Assembly (NCBI GenBank): GCA_965112735.1
Contig: OZ218954.1
Coordinates: 682,001-746,000 of the forward strand
Origin: Phaeosaccion multiseriatum
Lineage: Eukaryota > Ochrophyta, other classes
Direction of reading: 5' to 3'
DNA length: 64,000 nucleotides
Below the pieces are notes generated by a model. That model saw only the letters and a program-made list of their open reading frames with translations, was not told where the DNA came from and searched no databases. Positions within the stretch are counted from its first letter, which is position 1; the number at the start of each line of letters is the position of its first letter. Made by a program: the position numbers and the translations under genes. Shown in pieces: positions 26,265-36,236 of the stretch.

Positions 26265-27300
26265 TCGGCTCCAGACTGGCCTACAAGCCTTATGCTCTAG
26301 GCCGGCCATTTTTTCTCCCTAGGCCGGCGGTTCTAGGCCTAGGCCTATCTGATTAGTACCAAGTAAGTACGGCCGGCGCAGCCGGCCTGATTACTGATTA
26401 TGACCGGCGCCAGCCGGCCTGAGTACTGGCTGATTATGCGTCAGCCGGGGGCTGATTACTGATTACGGCCGGCGCACACCGTAATCTTGTCCAGGGTCGA
26501 AGGGAGGGAGGGAGGGAGGGAGGGAGGGAGGGAGGGAGGGAGGGAGGGAGGGAGGGAGGGAGGGAGGGAGGGAGGGAGGGAGGGAGGGAGGGAGGGAGGG
26601 AGGGAGGGAGGGAGGGAGGGAGGGAGGGAGGGAGGGAGGGAGGGAGGGAGGGAGGGAGGGAGGGAGGGAGGGAGGGAGGGAGGGAGGGAGGGAGGGAGGG
26701 AGGGAGGGAGGGAGGGAGGGAGGGAGGGAGGGAGGGAGGGAGGGAGGGAGGGAGGGAGGGAGGGAGGGAGGGAGGGAGGGAGGGAGGGAGGGAGGGAGGG
26801 AGGGAGGGAGGGAGGGAGGGAGGGAGGGAGGGAGGGAGGGAGGGAGGGAGGGAGGGAGGGAGGGAGGGAGGGAGGGAGGGAGGGAGGGAGGGAGGGAGGG
26901 AGGGAGGGAGGGAGGGAGGGAGGGAGGGAGGGAGGGAGGGAGGGAGGGAGGGAGGCAGGGAGTCGACCCTGGACAAGATCATCTGATTCTGATTACGGCC
27001 GGCGCAGCCGGCCTGATTACTGATTATGACGGGCGCCAGCCGGTCTGGTTGCTTACAGTCGGTGACCAGCCGGCCTGATTACTGGATCCGGCCGGGGGCT
27101 GATTACTACTGGTTACGGCCGGCGCACACCGTAATCTTGTCCAGGGTCGATAGGACTAGGCCGGGGGGGCTGCGCCAGAAATAGGCCTAGGCCGGGGACC
27201 TGCGGCCCCCTCTAGGCCTAGGCCGGGGGCCTGCGGCCCCCCTAGGCCGGCCGAATTTCGTCTCTAGGCCTAGGCTTCTAGTAGGCCAGTCTGGAGCCGA
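26265..27300. mobile_element. Foldback/MITE-like element, copy 1, TIR 20 bp, TSD 6 bp
   Basis: Begins TCGGCTCCAGACTGGCCTAC and ends with its exact reverse complement; ATCCCA stands immediately outside both ends (26259-26264 and 27301-27306). The interior is made of GGCC-rich palindromes, three copies of ATCTTGTCCAGGGTCGA (26484-26500 plus, 26963-26979 minus, 27134-27150 plus) and a (GGGA)n tract at 26501-26952. No transposase frame is visible, so it is non-autonomous. Superfamily unknown. Confidence 0.8.
26501..26952. repeat. (GGGA)n tract inside foldback element, copy 1
   Basis: About 113 perfect GGGA units bounded by an inverted 17-bp repeat. Length varies between the three copies (about 450, 480 and 180 bp). 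Confidence 0.95.
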
Positions 27301-27949
27301 ATCCCAAATGGCCTCTTCTCGTCCCCCGTTACCCGTACAACTTTCTATACCGACTAAGGACATCTTGATCTTTCATTTTGTACAGAGATGCATGGTCATC
27401 TCCGACGGGATCACCTGCTTTTGGGCCTCCAAAGTTTAAGACCCACTTTGTTGCGGTTTAGGGATATTTGGGTACTTTCGAGGCTCAACAGAGACCCTAG
27501 AGTGCTTTTTCCGCTGTATGCCCTACTGGCACCCACCAGCGTGTGCCCTCTTGAAATCGGACCCTACTTTAGTGATATGAGCTCATTTTGACCACCAAAC
27601 CCCCTCCAATCGCCCCACTCTCTACCCACCCACCCCCCACCCTCCCATGTTGTCATGTAGGCTTGCATGTGCTCACGATCGGTACTGACGGTGCTCATAG
27701 CATCTGAAAAGCCCCTCTAACCCGAACAGCTCGTTGCAGCAAATGCCGTGCACCCCGGCTTGGCTTCCCACAGCCAGGTGCTCCACATGTATGCCCTCTC
27801 TGCTCGATGTGGCTGGGACTGGACACCCCCCCCCCCCCTTCGGCAGCACAAGCATATGGCCCTCTTGCGTCGCCCTGCAGAGCCCTATACAAGCGAGTGT
27901 CTTCATCCAGGCCAGCACGTGGAGGCGTAGGCAATGGATAATGGAGTGC
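27301..27949. other. Right flank of element and junction spacer
   Basis: 27301-27584 is common to all three copies. 27585-27949 exists only at the copy 1/2 and copy 2/3 junctions. A minus-strand frame at 27673-27800 reads like protein (HVEHLAVGSQAGVHGICCNE) but belongs to no family I recognise and shifts frame at a poly(C) run that differs between copies. It may be the truncated end of an unrelated gene. Confidence 0.35.
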
Positions 27950-28304
27950 GATAGCTATCCATCCACTGCCATCCACCCACTGCGATAGCTATCCATCCAC
28001 TGCCATCCACCCACTGCGGTAGCTATCCATCCACTTACCATCCACCCACTGCGATAGCTATCCATCCACTACCATCCACCCACTGCGATAGCTATCCATC
28101 CACCCTCCACGACAGCTATCCACCCACTGCCATCCACCCACTGCGGTAGCTATCCATCCACTACCATCCACTGCCATCCACCCACTGCGATAGCTACCCA
28201 TCCACTGCCATCCACCCGCTGCGATAGCTATCCATCCACTACCATCCACACACTGCGATAGCTATCCATCCACTTCCATCCACCCACTGCGATAAGCTAT
28301 CCAT
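27950..28304. repeat. Minisatellite at copy 1/copy 2 junction
   Basis: About ten imperfect ATCCACTGCC / GCGATAGCTATCC units, same array type as 13301-13600. Confidence 0.88.
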
Positions 28305-28450
28305 CCACCACCTCCATTCCTCCGTGCCTCTGTGTCTTCAGTCCCCTCGCCTCTGCCACGGCGGCATCAAGTCAAGCCGCCGCCCCCGCCCCTATTTTGT
28401 ATTTCTAACATGTAGTTATCTCTACCCTGTTTGTCCCCCCCTCCTCTCCT

Positions 28451-28663
28451 TCCTCCTCCTCCTCCTCCTCCTCCTCCTCCTCCTCCTCCTCCTCCTCCTC
28501 CTCCTCCTCCTCCTCCTCCTCCTCCTCCTCCTCCTCCTCCTCCTCCTCCTCCTCCTCCTCCTCCTCCTCCTCCTCCTCCTCCTCCTCCTCCTCCTCCTCC
28601 TCCTCCTCCTCCTCCTCCTCCTCCTCCTCCTCCTCCTCCTCCTCCTCCTCCTCCTCCTCCTCC
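28451..28663. repeat. (CCT)n tract, copy 2
   Basis: About 70 CCT triplets upstream of the PCF11 exon 3 equivalent; the copy 1 tract is about 75 bp. Confidence 0.93.
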
Positions 28664-28847
28664 CCCCTTCCTTACTTTCCTCCCCTCCTCCGCCTCTTCT
28701 TCTCCCACCTTCTCCCCCTCCTCGTCCTCTTCTTCTGCCTCCTCCTCTCCCCTCCCCCCCCCCTCCTCTCCTTCCTCCTCCTCCTCTCCCCCCTGGTATC
28801 ACCAACTGCTGTACCTCCCCCCGGGGGGGGGCTTCTGACCACCGCAG

Positions 28848-31800
28848 GGCGGAGACCACTCTTCTCTATCCGCCGGCGAAGGAGGAGGGGGAGGAGGCAG
28901 TGGGGGCAAGCGGAAACTCAAACTCAAAATCTACGTTGAGGAGCTTTCTCGAGCGCAGCAACTCGCCCAGATCCTCCCGGGGAAGATTGGGGACCTCATC
29001 CAGCAACAGCAGCAGTTGGTGATACAGCAGCAACAGCAGCAGCAGGGGGCGGGGGCGGGGATAGCACCAGATGGCAGTCAATGGGACAATGCGATTGCTG
29101 ATGTGGCAAGGCAGGCTGCCCTCCTGGCGAGCACTCTCGGGTGGACGGTGGGGAGGGATAATAGTAACCGAGGAGGAGGAGGAGGAGGAGGAGGAGGAGG
29201 AGGAGGAGGAGGAGGAGGAGGAGGAGGAGGAGGAGGAGGAGGAGGAGGAGGAGGAGGAGGAGGAGGAGGAGGAGGAGGAGGAGGAGGAGGAGGAGGAGGA
29301 GGAGGAGGAGGAGGAGGAGGAGGAGGAGGAGGAGGAGGCAAGAGAGGAGGAGGAGGGAGCAGCGGTAAGAGGATTTCCGACAGCGATGGCGTGGAGCGGA
29401 GGGGGCCCTGGGAGAAGGCCACACTCGGGCAGAGGAAGGCCGATAATATACACGCCCTCTATGACGCCCTCCCCCTGCAGGTATATGGGCTTGAGTTCCA
29501 GTTGGGTGTATGGGTTTGAGTTCCAGTTCGGTGTATGGGTTTGAGGTCTAGTTCGGTAGATGGGTTTGAGTTCCAGTTGTCACTCGCAGTTTGTTCGAGT
29601 TTGCAGTCTGCAAATGTCTTTTTTTTTTTGGCAGTGTCAGTGTGTTCATGTGTAGACCTTTTGATACGACAAAAGCACGTCCAATCTGGGAGTGAGGTCG
29701 GCCAGTCCGTCCGTCTAGCCTTCTGCCATCTAGAACTGACGACTGATGCCTGAAAGAAGAAAGAAACCCCTCCAAACTGAAACCCAACCCCCGTCTGCGC
29801 AGTCCAAGCAGGACGGAATGCGACATGCGACCCAGGGGGGCCTCCAGAAACACCTCGACATGCTCTTCGCGAGGAATAGGACCAGCCAGGAGAGAGGCGG
29901 ACAAAGGTGGGTGGGTATGGGCGGGTAGTAAGTCAATGGGTGGTGGGTGTCAGGACAGTGAGTGGGGCGTCAGAGTAGAGGGTGGGTGGGTGGGTGGGTG
30001 AGTGGGTGGGTGGGTGCGAGTGTGGCGGGGGGGCGGTGGGGAGGGGGATTTAAGTGTTAACAGTCAACCGTCCCCCCCCCCTCCACACACACACACACAA
30101 ACACATACGGACTGCTTAGGTTGATTCCTCTAAGTCAGTATGTGTCCTCCCCACCACCTCCACCCTCCCCCACAACGTGCCGCCCTCTCCTGTCTTGCGT
30201 GTGTGTGCATGTGTGTGTGTCTCTCCCTCTCGGTGTGTGTGCATGTGTGTGTGTGTCTCTGTGTGTGCATGTGTGTGTGTCTCTCTCTCTGTGGGCATAT
30301 ATGTGTGTGTCTCTGTGCTTCGTATGTGAGTACCTACCTATCTACCCACCTGCCTACCTACCTACCTACCATCCGTTCCTCTACAGGCGGCACCTCCCGT
30401 CCCTGGTTCTGTACGGTGGAGCAGTGGGAGACAGACTTCGGCGCTTCTCCAGCGGGAGGGGGGGCGGCGGTGAGTGCGTACGTGCGTGGGTGTCTCTACG
30501 ATAGGGGTGCTTGGGTCGGAAGTGCCTGCACGTTAGGGGTGTTTGGGCGTTTTGTGTCTCTCTACGTTCGGGGGGATTTTGATTGGAGGCTGTCTGATGC
30601 GATTGACCCGAGATGCATGTGTATGCGTGTGCTTGAGTAGGTGTCTGCGTATGTGTGTGAGTGCGTGTGTGCGTGCGTGCGTGTGTGCTTGTGTGCGTGT
30701 GTGCTTGTGTGCGTGTGTGCGTGTGCCTCTTGCCTGAGCCGTCTGTTCCCTTTGCAGTGGCCCCGGACGCAGAGCAACAAGGACCTCACACGCCACTCGA
30801 CCTCTTGCTATTCCCCCTCCCCCCGAACGTAAAGCAGGACCCTCATCAGATGGCAGCAGACGGAAGCGCTCACCCCCCCGGGGCTAACGGGGGGCAGCAG
30901 TCGGGCACACCTTCATCTGGGGCTGTTGGTGGTATTGGGATCACGTCACAGGGTGGCGACGGCCGTAGCGGCGGAGGGGGTGTGGGCCTCATAGGGGGGG
31001 AGGGAGGGATGGCAGTGGATGGAGGAGGAGGTGGTGGTGGTGCAGGTGGTGGTGGCGATGGTGGTGGTAATAGTGGCACAGATTGGGACAACGGTATGGT
31101 AGTACTGTACCGGCTGAAGATGGAATGAGCACGTGTCGAATGTGTGGGGACTCCTTTGACATGTTCTACGACGGGGATGAGGAGGAGTGGATGTACAGGA
31201 ATGCCAGCTACGTACAGGTGAGGGAGAGGGAGGGAGAGAGATGAAGAGAGAGGGAGAGGGAGGGAGAGACAGAGGAAATGGGAGGGGAGGGGGTTGTGGT
31301 GGTGTGGCTGGGGCGGAGTTTCAAGCAGTATCGATAGACACGCACACACACACAAATACACACACACGCACACATGTAAGCACACACCGTACTCCAGAGG
31401 AGCGGATGGAGATGGCGCATGTGGCTGCATCGGTTCTGGATCGGTCCTGGATCGGTCCTGGACTCGGTTCTGGATCCGTTCTGGATGGGTTCTGGATCGG
31501 CCCTGGACTGGGTCCTGGCTCGTTGCACAGGGGGTATCAGGGCAGGGGGTTTCAGGACAGAGACTGTCAGGACAGAGAGAGAGTGTGTGAGGACTGAGGG
31601 TGGTGGGTGTTAGGACAGAGACAGACACAGAGAGAGAGAGAGAGAGAGAGAGTATGAGGACAAGAGGCTTTGAACACAGAGAGAAGGGGTGTCGAGACTG
31701 GGGTTGTCAAGAGAGAAAAAAAGAACGAGTGTCAGGATGCTGGCTTGACAATTGAGGGGACAAGAGAGCAAGTGACGACAATTGAGGGGGGGGAGGGGCG

Positions 31801-32589
31801 AGTCGCCAGAAAGAGAGAGAAGAGAAAGGAGGCCGCCAATGGAGGGAGGGATAACACGGCCTTTCTGCGCGTGTTGGTGCTTTGACACGACCGAAAGTAG
31901 TCGCCAGCCTGTGGTTGTGTGCACCGCCTCCATTCGTGCCCCCCCCCCGGGAAGCCTCCTCTTACGTCCTTCCAACCGCCTTGCTGCCTGTGTGCGTGTG
32001 TGTGCTTTGTCCGGATCGCTGTCTCTCTCCCCTTCCCATTCACTGCCATCCCACTCCCCCTTGTACACACACACACACTCACACGCAGGTGGCCGCACAA
32101 GGAGCGGAGCCTTCGTACAGACTGATTGTGCATCAGCGCTGTCTCACCGCTAGCGGCCTCAATCCCAACGTCCCCCTCTCTCTCAATGATCTCATGCCAG
32201 AGGGGCGGCAGCAAGCACCAGTTGGCGATACGGCCGTTGATGAATCCGCAGCAGTTGGTGATCCAGCAGCAGCAGCAGCAGCAGCAGCAGGAGGAGGACG
32301 AGGAGGAGGATGAGGAGGAGGAGGAGGAGGAGCAGGAGGAGGAGGAGATTCCACCACTGCCGCTACCGCTACCACTACCACTCCGACTGACCCCTCTCCA
32401 CCCTTGACACATGCAATGGACACGAATGTCGATGCCTCCGATATAGTATCGAACGTGGCTGCGCCCGAGGCGGGGGCTGTGGGTGCGGGCGAGAGCAACA
32501 TGAACAACGATGAGGACTCGGAACCCGCCGCAAAGAAACTGCGTCTCGCGGCTGCTGTGGCGCAAGCTCTCAGCTCGGGACAGCAATGA
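28848..32589 (+). pseudogene. PCF11: PCF11 5'-truncated, frameshifted copy 2
   Basis: Equivalents of PCF11 exons 3-7: 28848-29480, 29803-29906, 30387-30469, 30775-31217 and 32089-32589. Exons 1-2, the CID and the promoter are absent. A 4-bp duplication (CCAG) at about 29883-29890 changes exon 4 from 100 to 104 nt and breaks its phase. At 31098-31101 a net 1-bp loss puts a stop at 31126-31128 before the zinc finger. The last exon remains open. The exon 3 Gly tract has grown to about 56 codons (29171-29338). The base that made the copy 1 exon 6 acceptor AG is changed. Expression as a full PCF11 is not possible. Confidence 0.85.
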
Positions 32590-32597
32590 ATGAAAAG

Positions 32598-32666
<69 letters not shown>

Positions 32667-33299
32667 GGTATAAGGAGGGGACAGTGTAGAGAGGGGGAGC
32701 GAGGGAGAGAGAGAAGACCAGAGAGAGAAACGCGGCAGGACTGCGATTATTCTTTGTTCCTTCGTGTGATTGCTGATGGCGGGCGTGGAGGGGTGTGGTG
32801 GGTATGTGGGAAGGAGGGGAGCATACGTAACCTTACGAAATCTTACGCGTTATCGTAAGTTACTTTTGGTGGTACCCGTAGCGAGGTACTACGAAGAAAG
32901 CTGGGGGCAGGTCCCCCGCCGTCGGAATCGGAATCATGATACACTAGTTGGTCATACAGCAGCAGAAGCGCCATTGCTCCGAGGTAATGGCCATTGATTG
33001 CATCGAACAAAGGTCTGATCAAATACACTCAACACCAGGGTAACGATAATAGAATCGAGCCAGTCACTGTCCTGACACCCATTACTCTGTCCTGACACCC
33101 ATCCACCCGCCCTTTTCCTGGCACCCACTAACTGTCCTGACACCCATCCACTGTCCTGACACCCACCCACCCACTGTCCTGACACCCACCCACCCTCTGT
33201 CCTGACACCCACCCACCCACTGTCCTGACACCCACCCACCCTCTGTCCTGACACCCACCCACTGTCCTGACACCCACCCCCTGTCCTGACACCTATCAC
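32590..33299. other. Spacer after PCF11 remnant, copy 2
   Basis: (GA)n at 32600-32662, then sequence common to all copies, then the 20-bp CTGTCCTGACACCC minisatellite at 33070-33299. Lacks the 0.6-kb segment present in copy 1. No gene seen. Confidence 0.6.
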
Positions 33300-33504
33300 T
33301 CACTTGAAGCTGCTCATGTCCTGAATTGAGGCCTTGTGGTGCTTGTACTCAATCACAGTGGAGGGCTCAAGGTCCAGTACCTGGTGTAAGGTAGGGAGGC
33401 AGGCAGGCAGGCAAGGCAAGTATAGGCGTATGGGCACACACAGATCATTCACACATGCACAGGGTAGGGAGGTACGATGAGTGAGTGAGTGAGTGAGCGA
33501 GCGA

Positions 33505-33650
33505 GGAGAGAGGGAGGGAGGGAGGGAGGGAGGGAGGGAGGGAGGGAGGGAGGGAGGGAGGGAGGGAGGGAGGGAGGGAGGGAGGGAGGGAGGGAGGGAG
33601 GGAGGGAGGGAGGGAGGGAGGGGGGGAGGGAGGGAGGGGAGGGAGGGAGG
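33505..33650. repeat. (GGGA)n tract, copy 2
   Basis: GGGA units in the eIF4E-remnant intron; shorter in copy 1 (19210-19275), similar in copy 3 (46727-46868). Confidence 0.9.
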
Positions 33651-34089
33651 GACGTAAGTACGTAGGTACTTCGGAATGTTGGCAGATGGGTAGGTACATG
33701 GGTGGGTGGGTAGGTAGGTAAGAAAGTAGGTAGGTAGGAGGTAGGTACGGAGTCTTTCCCTCTATACCCGGTACGGCCGATCCTACCCTACCCACCTTCT
33801 TGAGCTTCTCGCCAACGTGGAAACGGACCTGTTGCACAAGAGCAGGCATATGGGCAGGAAGGCAGCAAGGCATACGGGTGTATAGGCAATGGGTGTGTGG
33901 GCATGCATGTTGATGGGGAGAGGTGAGGCACATGGGCAAGCATATGGGCTGACAGACATTGAGGCAGGCGTATGGGCAAGAGGGAGGTATGTGGGGGCAG
34001 GCAGGCCGATAGACAGACACGACCAAAAAATTTGGACTCTTTCTGATCGAAATCGACATACTCATGACTCAAATCATAACCTCCTACTC

Positions 34090-34280
34090 ATAAAAGTCGA
34101 CCTCCTCCGCATATAAGTCGACCTCCTACGCATAAAAGTCGACCTCCTACGCATAAAAGTCGACCTCCTACTCATAAAAGTCGACCTCCTACGCATAAAA
34201 GTCGACCTCCTACTCATAAAAGTCGACCTCCTACTCATAAAAGTCGACCTCCTACGCATAAAAGTCGACCTCCTACATGC
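34090..34280. repeat. 21-bp minisatellite, about nine units, copy 2
   Basis: Unit approximately CGACCTCCTACGCATAAAAGT with one or two variable bases. Copy 1 has only about two units (19685-19725). Confidence 0.9.
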
Positions 34281-34422
34281 CTGATCGTTGGAGTTCCACA
34301 CACTGAGGAGGTCTTCATTTGTGCGAATGGCCATGCCCACACCGACCACGTACGGCTCCTCAAAGCATTCGCCAATGACTGAGAGGAGGAGGAGGTGGTG
34401 GTGGAGGTGCAGGTGGAGGTGG

Positions 34423-35094
34423 TGGAGGAGGAGGAGGAGGAGGAGGAGGAGGAGGAGGAGGAGGAGGAGGAGGAGGAGGAGGAGGAGGAGGAGGAGGAGG
34501 AGGAGGAGGAGGAGGAGGAGGAGGAGGAGGAGGAGGAGGAGGAGGAGGAGGAGGAGGAGGAGGAGGAGGAGGAGGAGGAGGAGGAGGAGGAGGAGGAGGA
34601 GGAGGAGGAGGAGGAGGAGGAGGAGGAGGAGGAGGAGGAGGAGGAGGAGGAGGAGGAGGAGGAGGAGGAGGAGGAGGAGGAGGAGGAGGAGGAGGAGGAG
34701 GAGGAGGAGGAGGAGGAGGAGGAGGAGGAGGAGGAGGAGGAGGAGGAGGAGGAGGAGGAGGAGGAGGAGGAGGAGGAGGAGGAGGAGGAGGAGGAGGAGG
34801 AGGAGGAGGAGGAGGAGGAGGAGGAGGAGGAGGAGGAGGAGGAGGAGGAGGAGGAGGAGGAGGAGGAGGAGGAGGAGGAGGAGGAGGAGGAGGAGGAGGA
34901 GGAGGAGGAGGAGGAGGAGGAGGAGGAGGAGGAGGAGGAGGAGGAGGAGGAGGAGGAGGAGGAGGAGGAGGAGGAGGAGGAGGAGGAGGAGGAGGAGGAG
35001 GAGGAGGAGGAGGAGGAGGAGGAGGAGGAGGAGGAGGAGGAGGAGGAGGAGGAGGAGGAGGAGGAGGAGGAGGAGGAGGAGGAGGAGGAGGAGG
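34423..35094. repeat. Giant (GAG)n tract, copy 2 (about 670 bp)
   Basis: Essentially pure GAG for over 220 triplets. Left flank equals copy 1 at about 19877, right flank (AGAGGAGGTGAGTACGTAGG) equals copy 1 at about 21946. Confidence 0.95.
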
Positions 35095-36236
35095 AAGAGG
35101 AGGTGAGTACGTAGGATGACTCAAGGTCCCCTTTACACGCTCCTCTTCATATTTCTGGTGAGGATGATACCTCACGGCTATCCTGGATCATCTTGTCTCG
35201 CCTGCTTGCAACGTACCAGGACTTCCTCTCTGCCCTAAGGCCTTCTGCTCCGCCTTCACCCCTCCATTGGCCTCCTTGCTCCATCATTTGTGCTCTTCTC
35301 CTCATCGCCTTGCCTTGCCCGAACACTCGCCACCCTGTGAACCGGAGAACCAACTCGCATTTCTTCACCCTGCCGGATCCTCCCTCGGATCGCCTTGGGT
35401 CTGCACCCGCCCTTCAGACAGGGAAAGCAGACGGCCTATTGCTCCATTGCGCACAAACAAATGCGGGGCCGCCTAGTTCGGGCCAGCTGGCTGGTGGATA
35501 GCACTGGATGGCTGGCTGGTGGATGGCACTGGATGGTTGGCCTGGTGGATGGCACTGGATGGTTGGCTGGTGGATAGCACCTGGATGGGTCAGGAAATAG
35601 AGAAATCGGTTATCTTCCCTCCCTCGTTTCACGTCCTCCTCCCGTGCCCAGGTGTGGTCAATCAGTCCAACAGTGATCGTGATAACAACGTCTTACACAT
35701 TTTGCGTTTATCGATGTAACTTACACACGCGGCAACAGCCGCCACGACTTCTACTTGTATACAAGCTTGTAATACAGAGACAAATTGTATCCTCCGATAG
35801 GCAGGTGTCCTCTTCCATAACAGCCCCCACCCTCCCTCTCAAGTACCCGAGACGGGCACCATGACGTGGCCTGACATCATGACACACAGGACGACTCAAC
35901 TGACGTGCTCCTCGCTCCCCCCGAGGCAGCCCCACAGACCGTACAACACTCGCCCCCTCTCGCACCACCACCCTTGTTTGTCCCAATCGCTCCGTCCGAC
36001 ACCTTCTCTACTACCCAAAATGGACACGTGACGTGTGCTCGCGTTTACGCTAAAATAAAGTTTTGTCTCAATAACACCACGTTGATCCTGCTGCGCCCTC
36101 TTGCCCCCTTCATAAAGCAGACGCCCGAATCAGCCCCGAGACCCCGGCCGCCCGACGCCCTGAAATCGAAAAGTAACCCCCCCACCCCCCCACCCCCTCT
36201 TGTCCTTGACTTGCTTCTCGCAAACATCTTGCTCAC
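35095..36236. other. Spacer upstream of secreted-protein gene, copy 2
   Basis: Equivalent of 21946-23059. Contains the orphan eIF4E 5' region, the GGCTGGTGGATGGCACT minisatellite and a 43-bp insertion near 35780-35840 absent from copy 1. No gene seen. Confidence 0.5.

Larger units (their letters stand above)
33300..34378 (-). pseudogene. EIF4E2: eIF4E remnant, copy 2 (last three exons only)
   Basis: Only the exons at 34281-34378, 33796-33828 and 33300-33380 remain. The first carries an in-frame 9-nt deletion relative to copy 1. All exons for the cap-binding core (HPLETGW to LWQDLVLA) are gone, removed by the deletion ending in the GAG tract at 34423. A 21-bp minisatellite has expanded in the intron. 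Confidence 0.88.

Noticed and set aside
26487-27023. Long frames of SLPP or REGG repeats over the GGGA tracts (also 39608-40221 and 52959-53272)
   Set aside because: Both strands are open because a 4-bp repeat has no stop in any frame. No start context, no family and length varies between copies.
34090-34280. CRISPR-like array (21-bp units)
   Set aside because: Units are contiguous with no unique spacers, in a eukaryotic intron; it is a minisatellite.
34288-35175. Poly-Arg, poly-Glu, poly-Pro frames of up to 300 residues over the GAG tracts
   Set aside because: Pure trinucleotide translation in every frame; the sequence is an intron remnant in a deleted gene.
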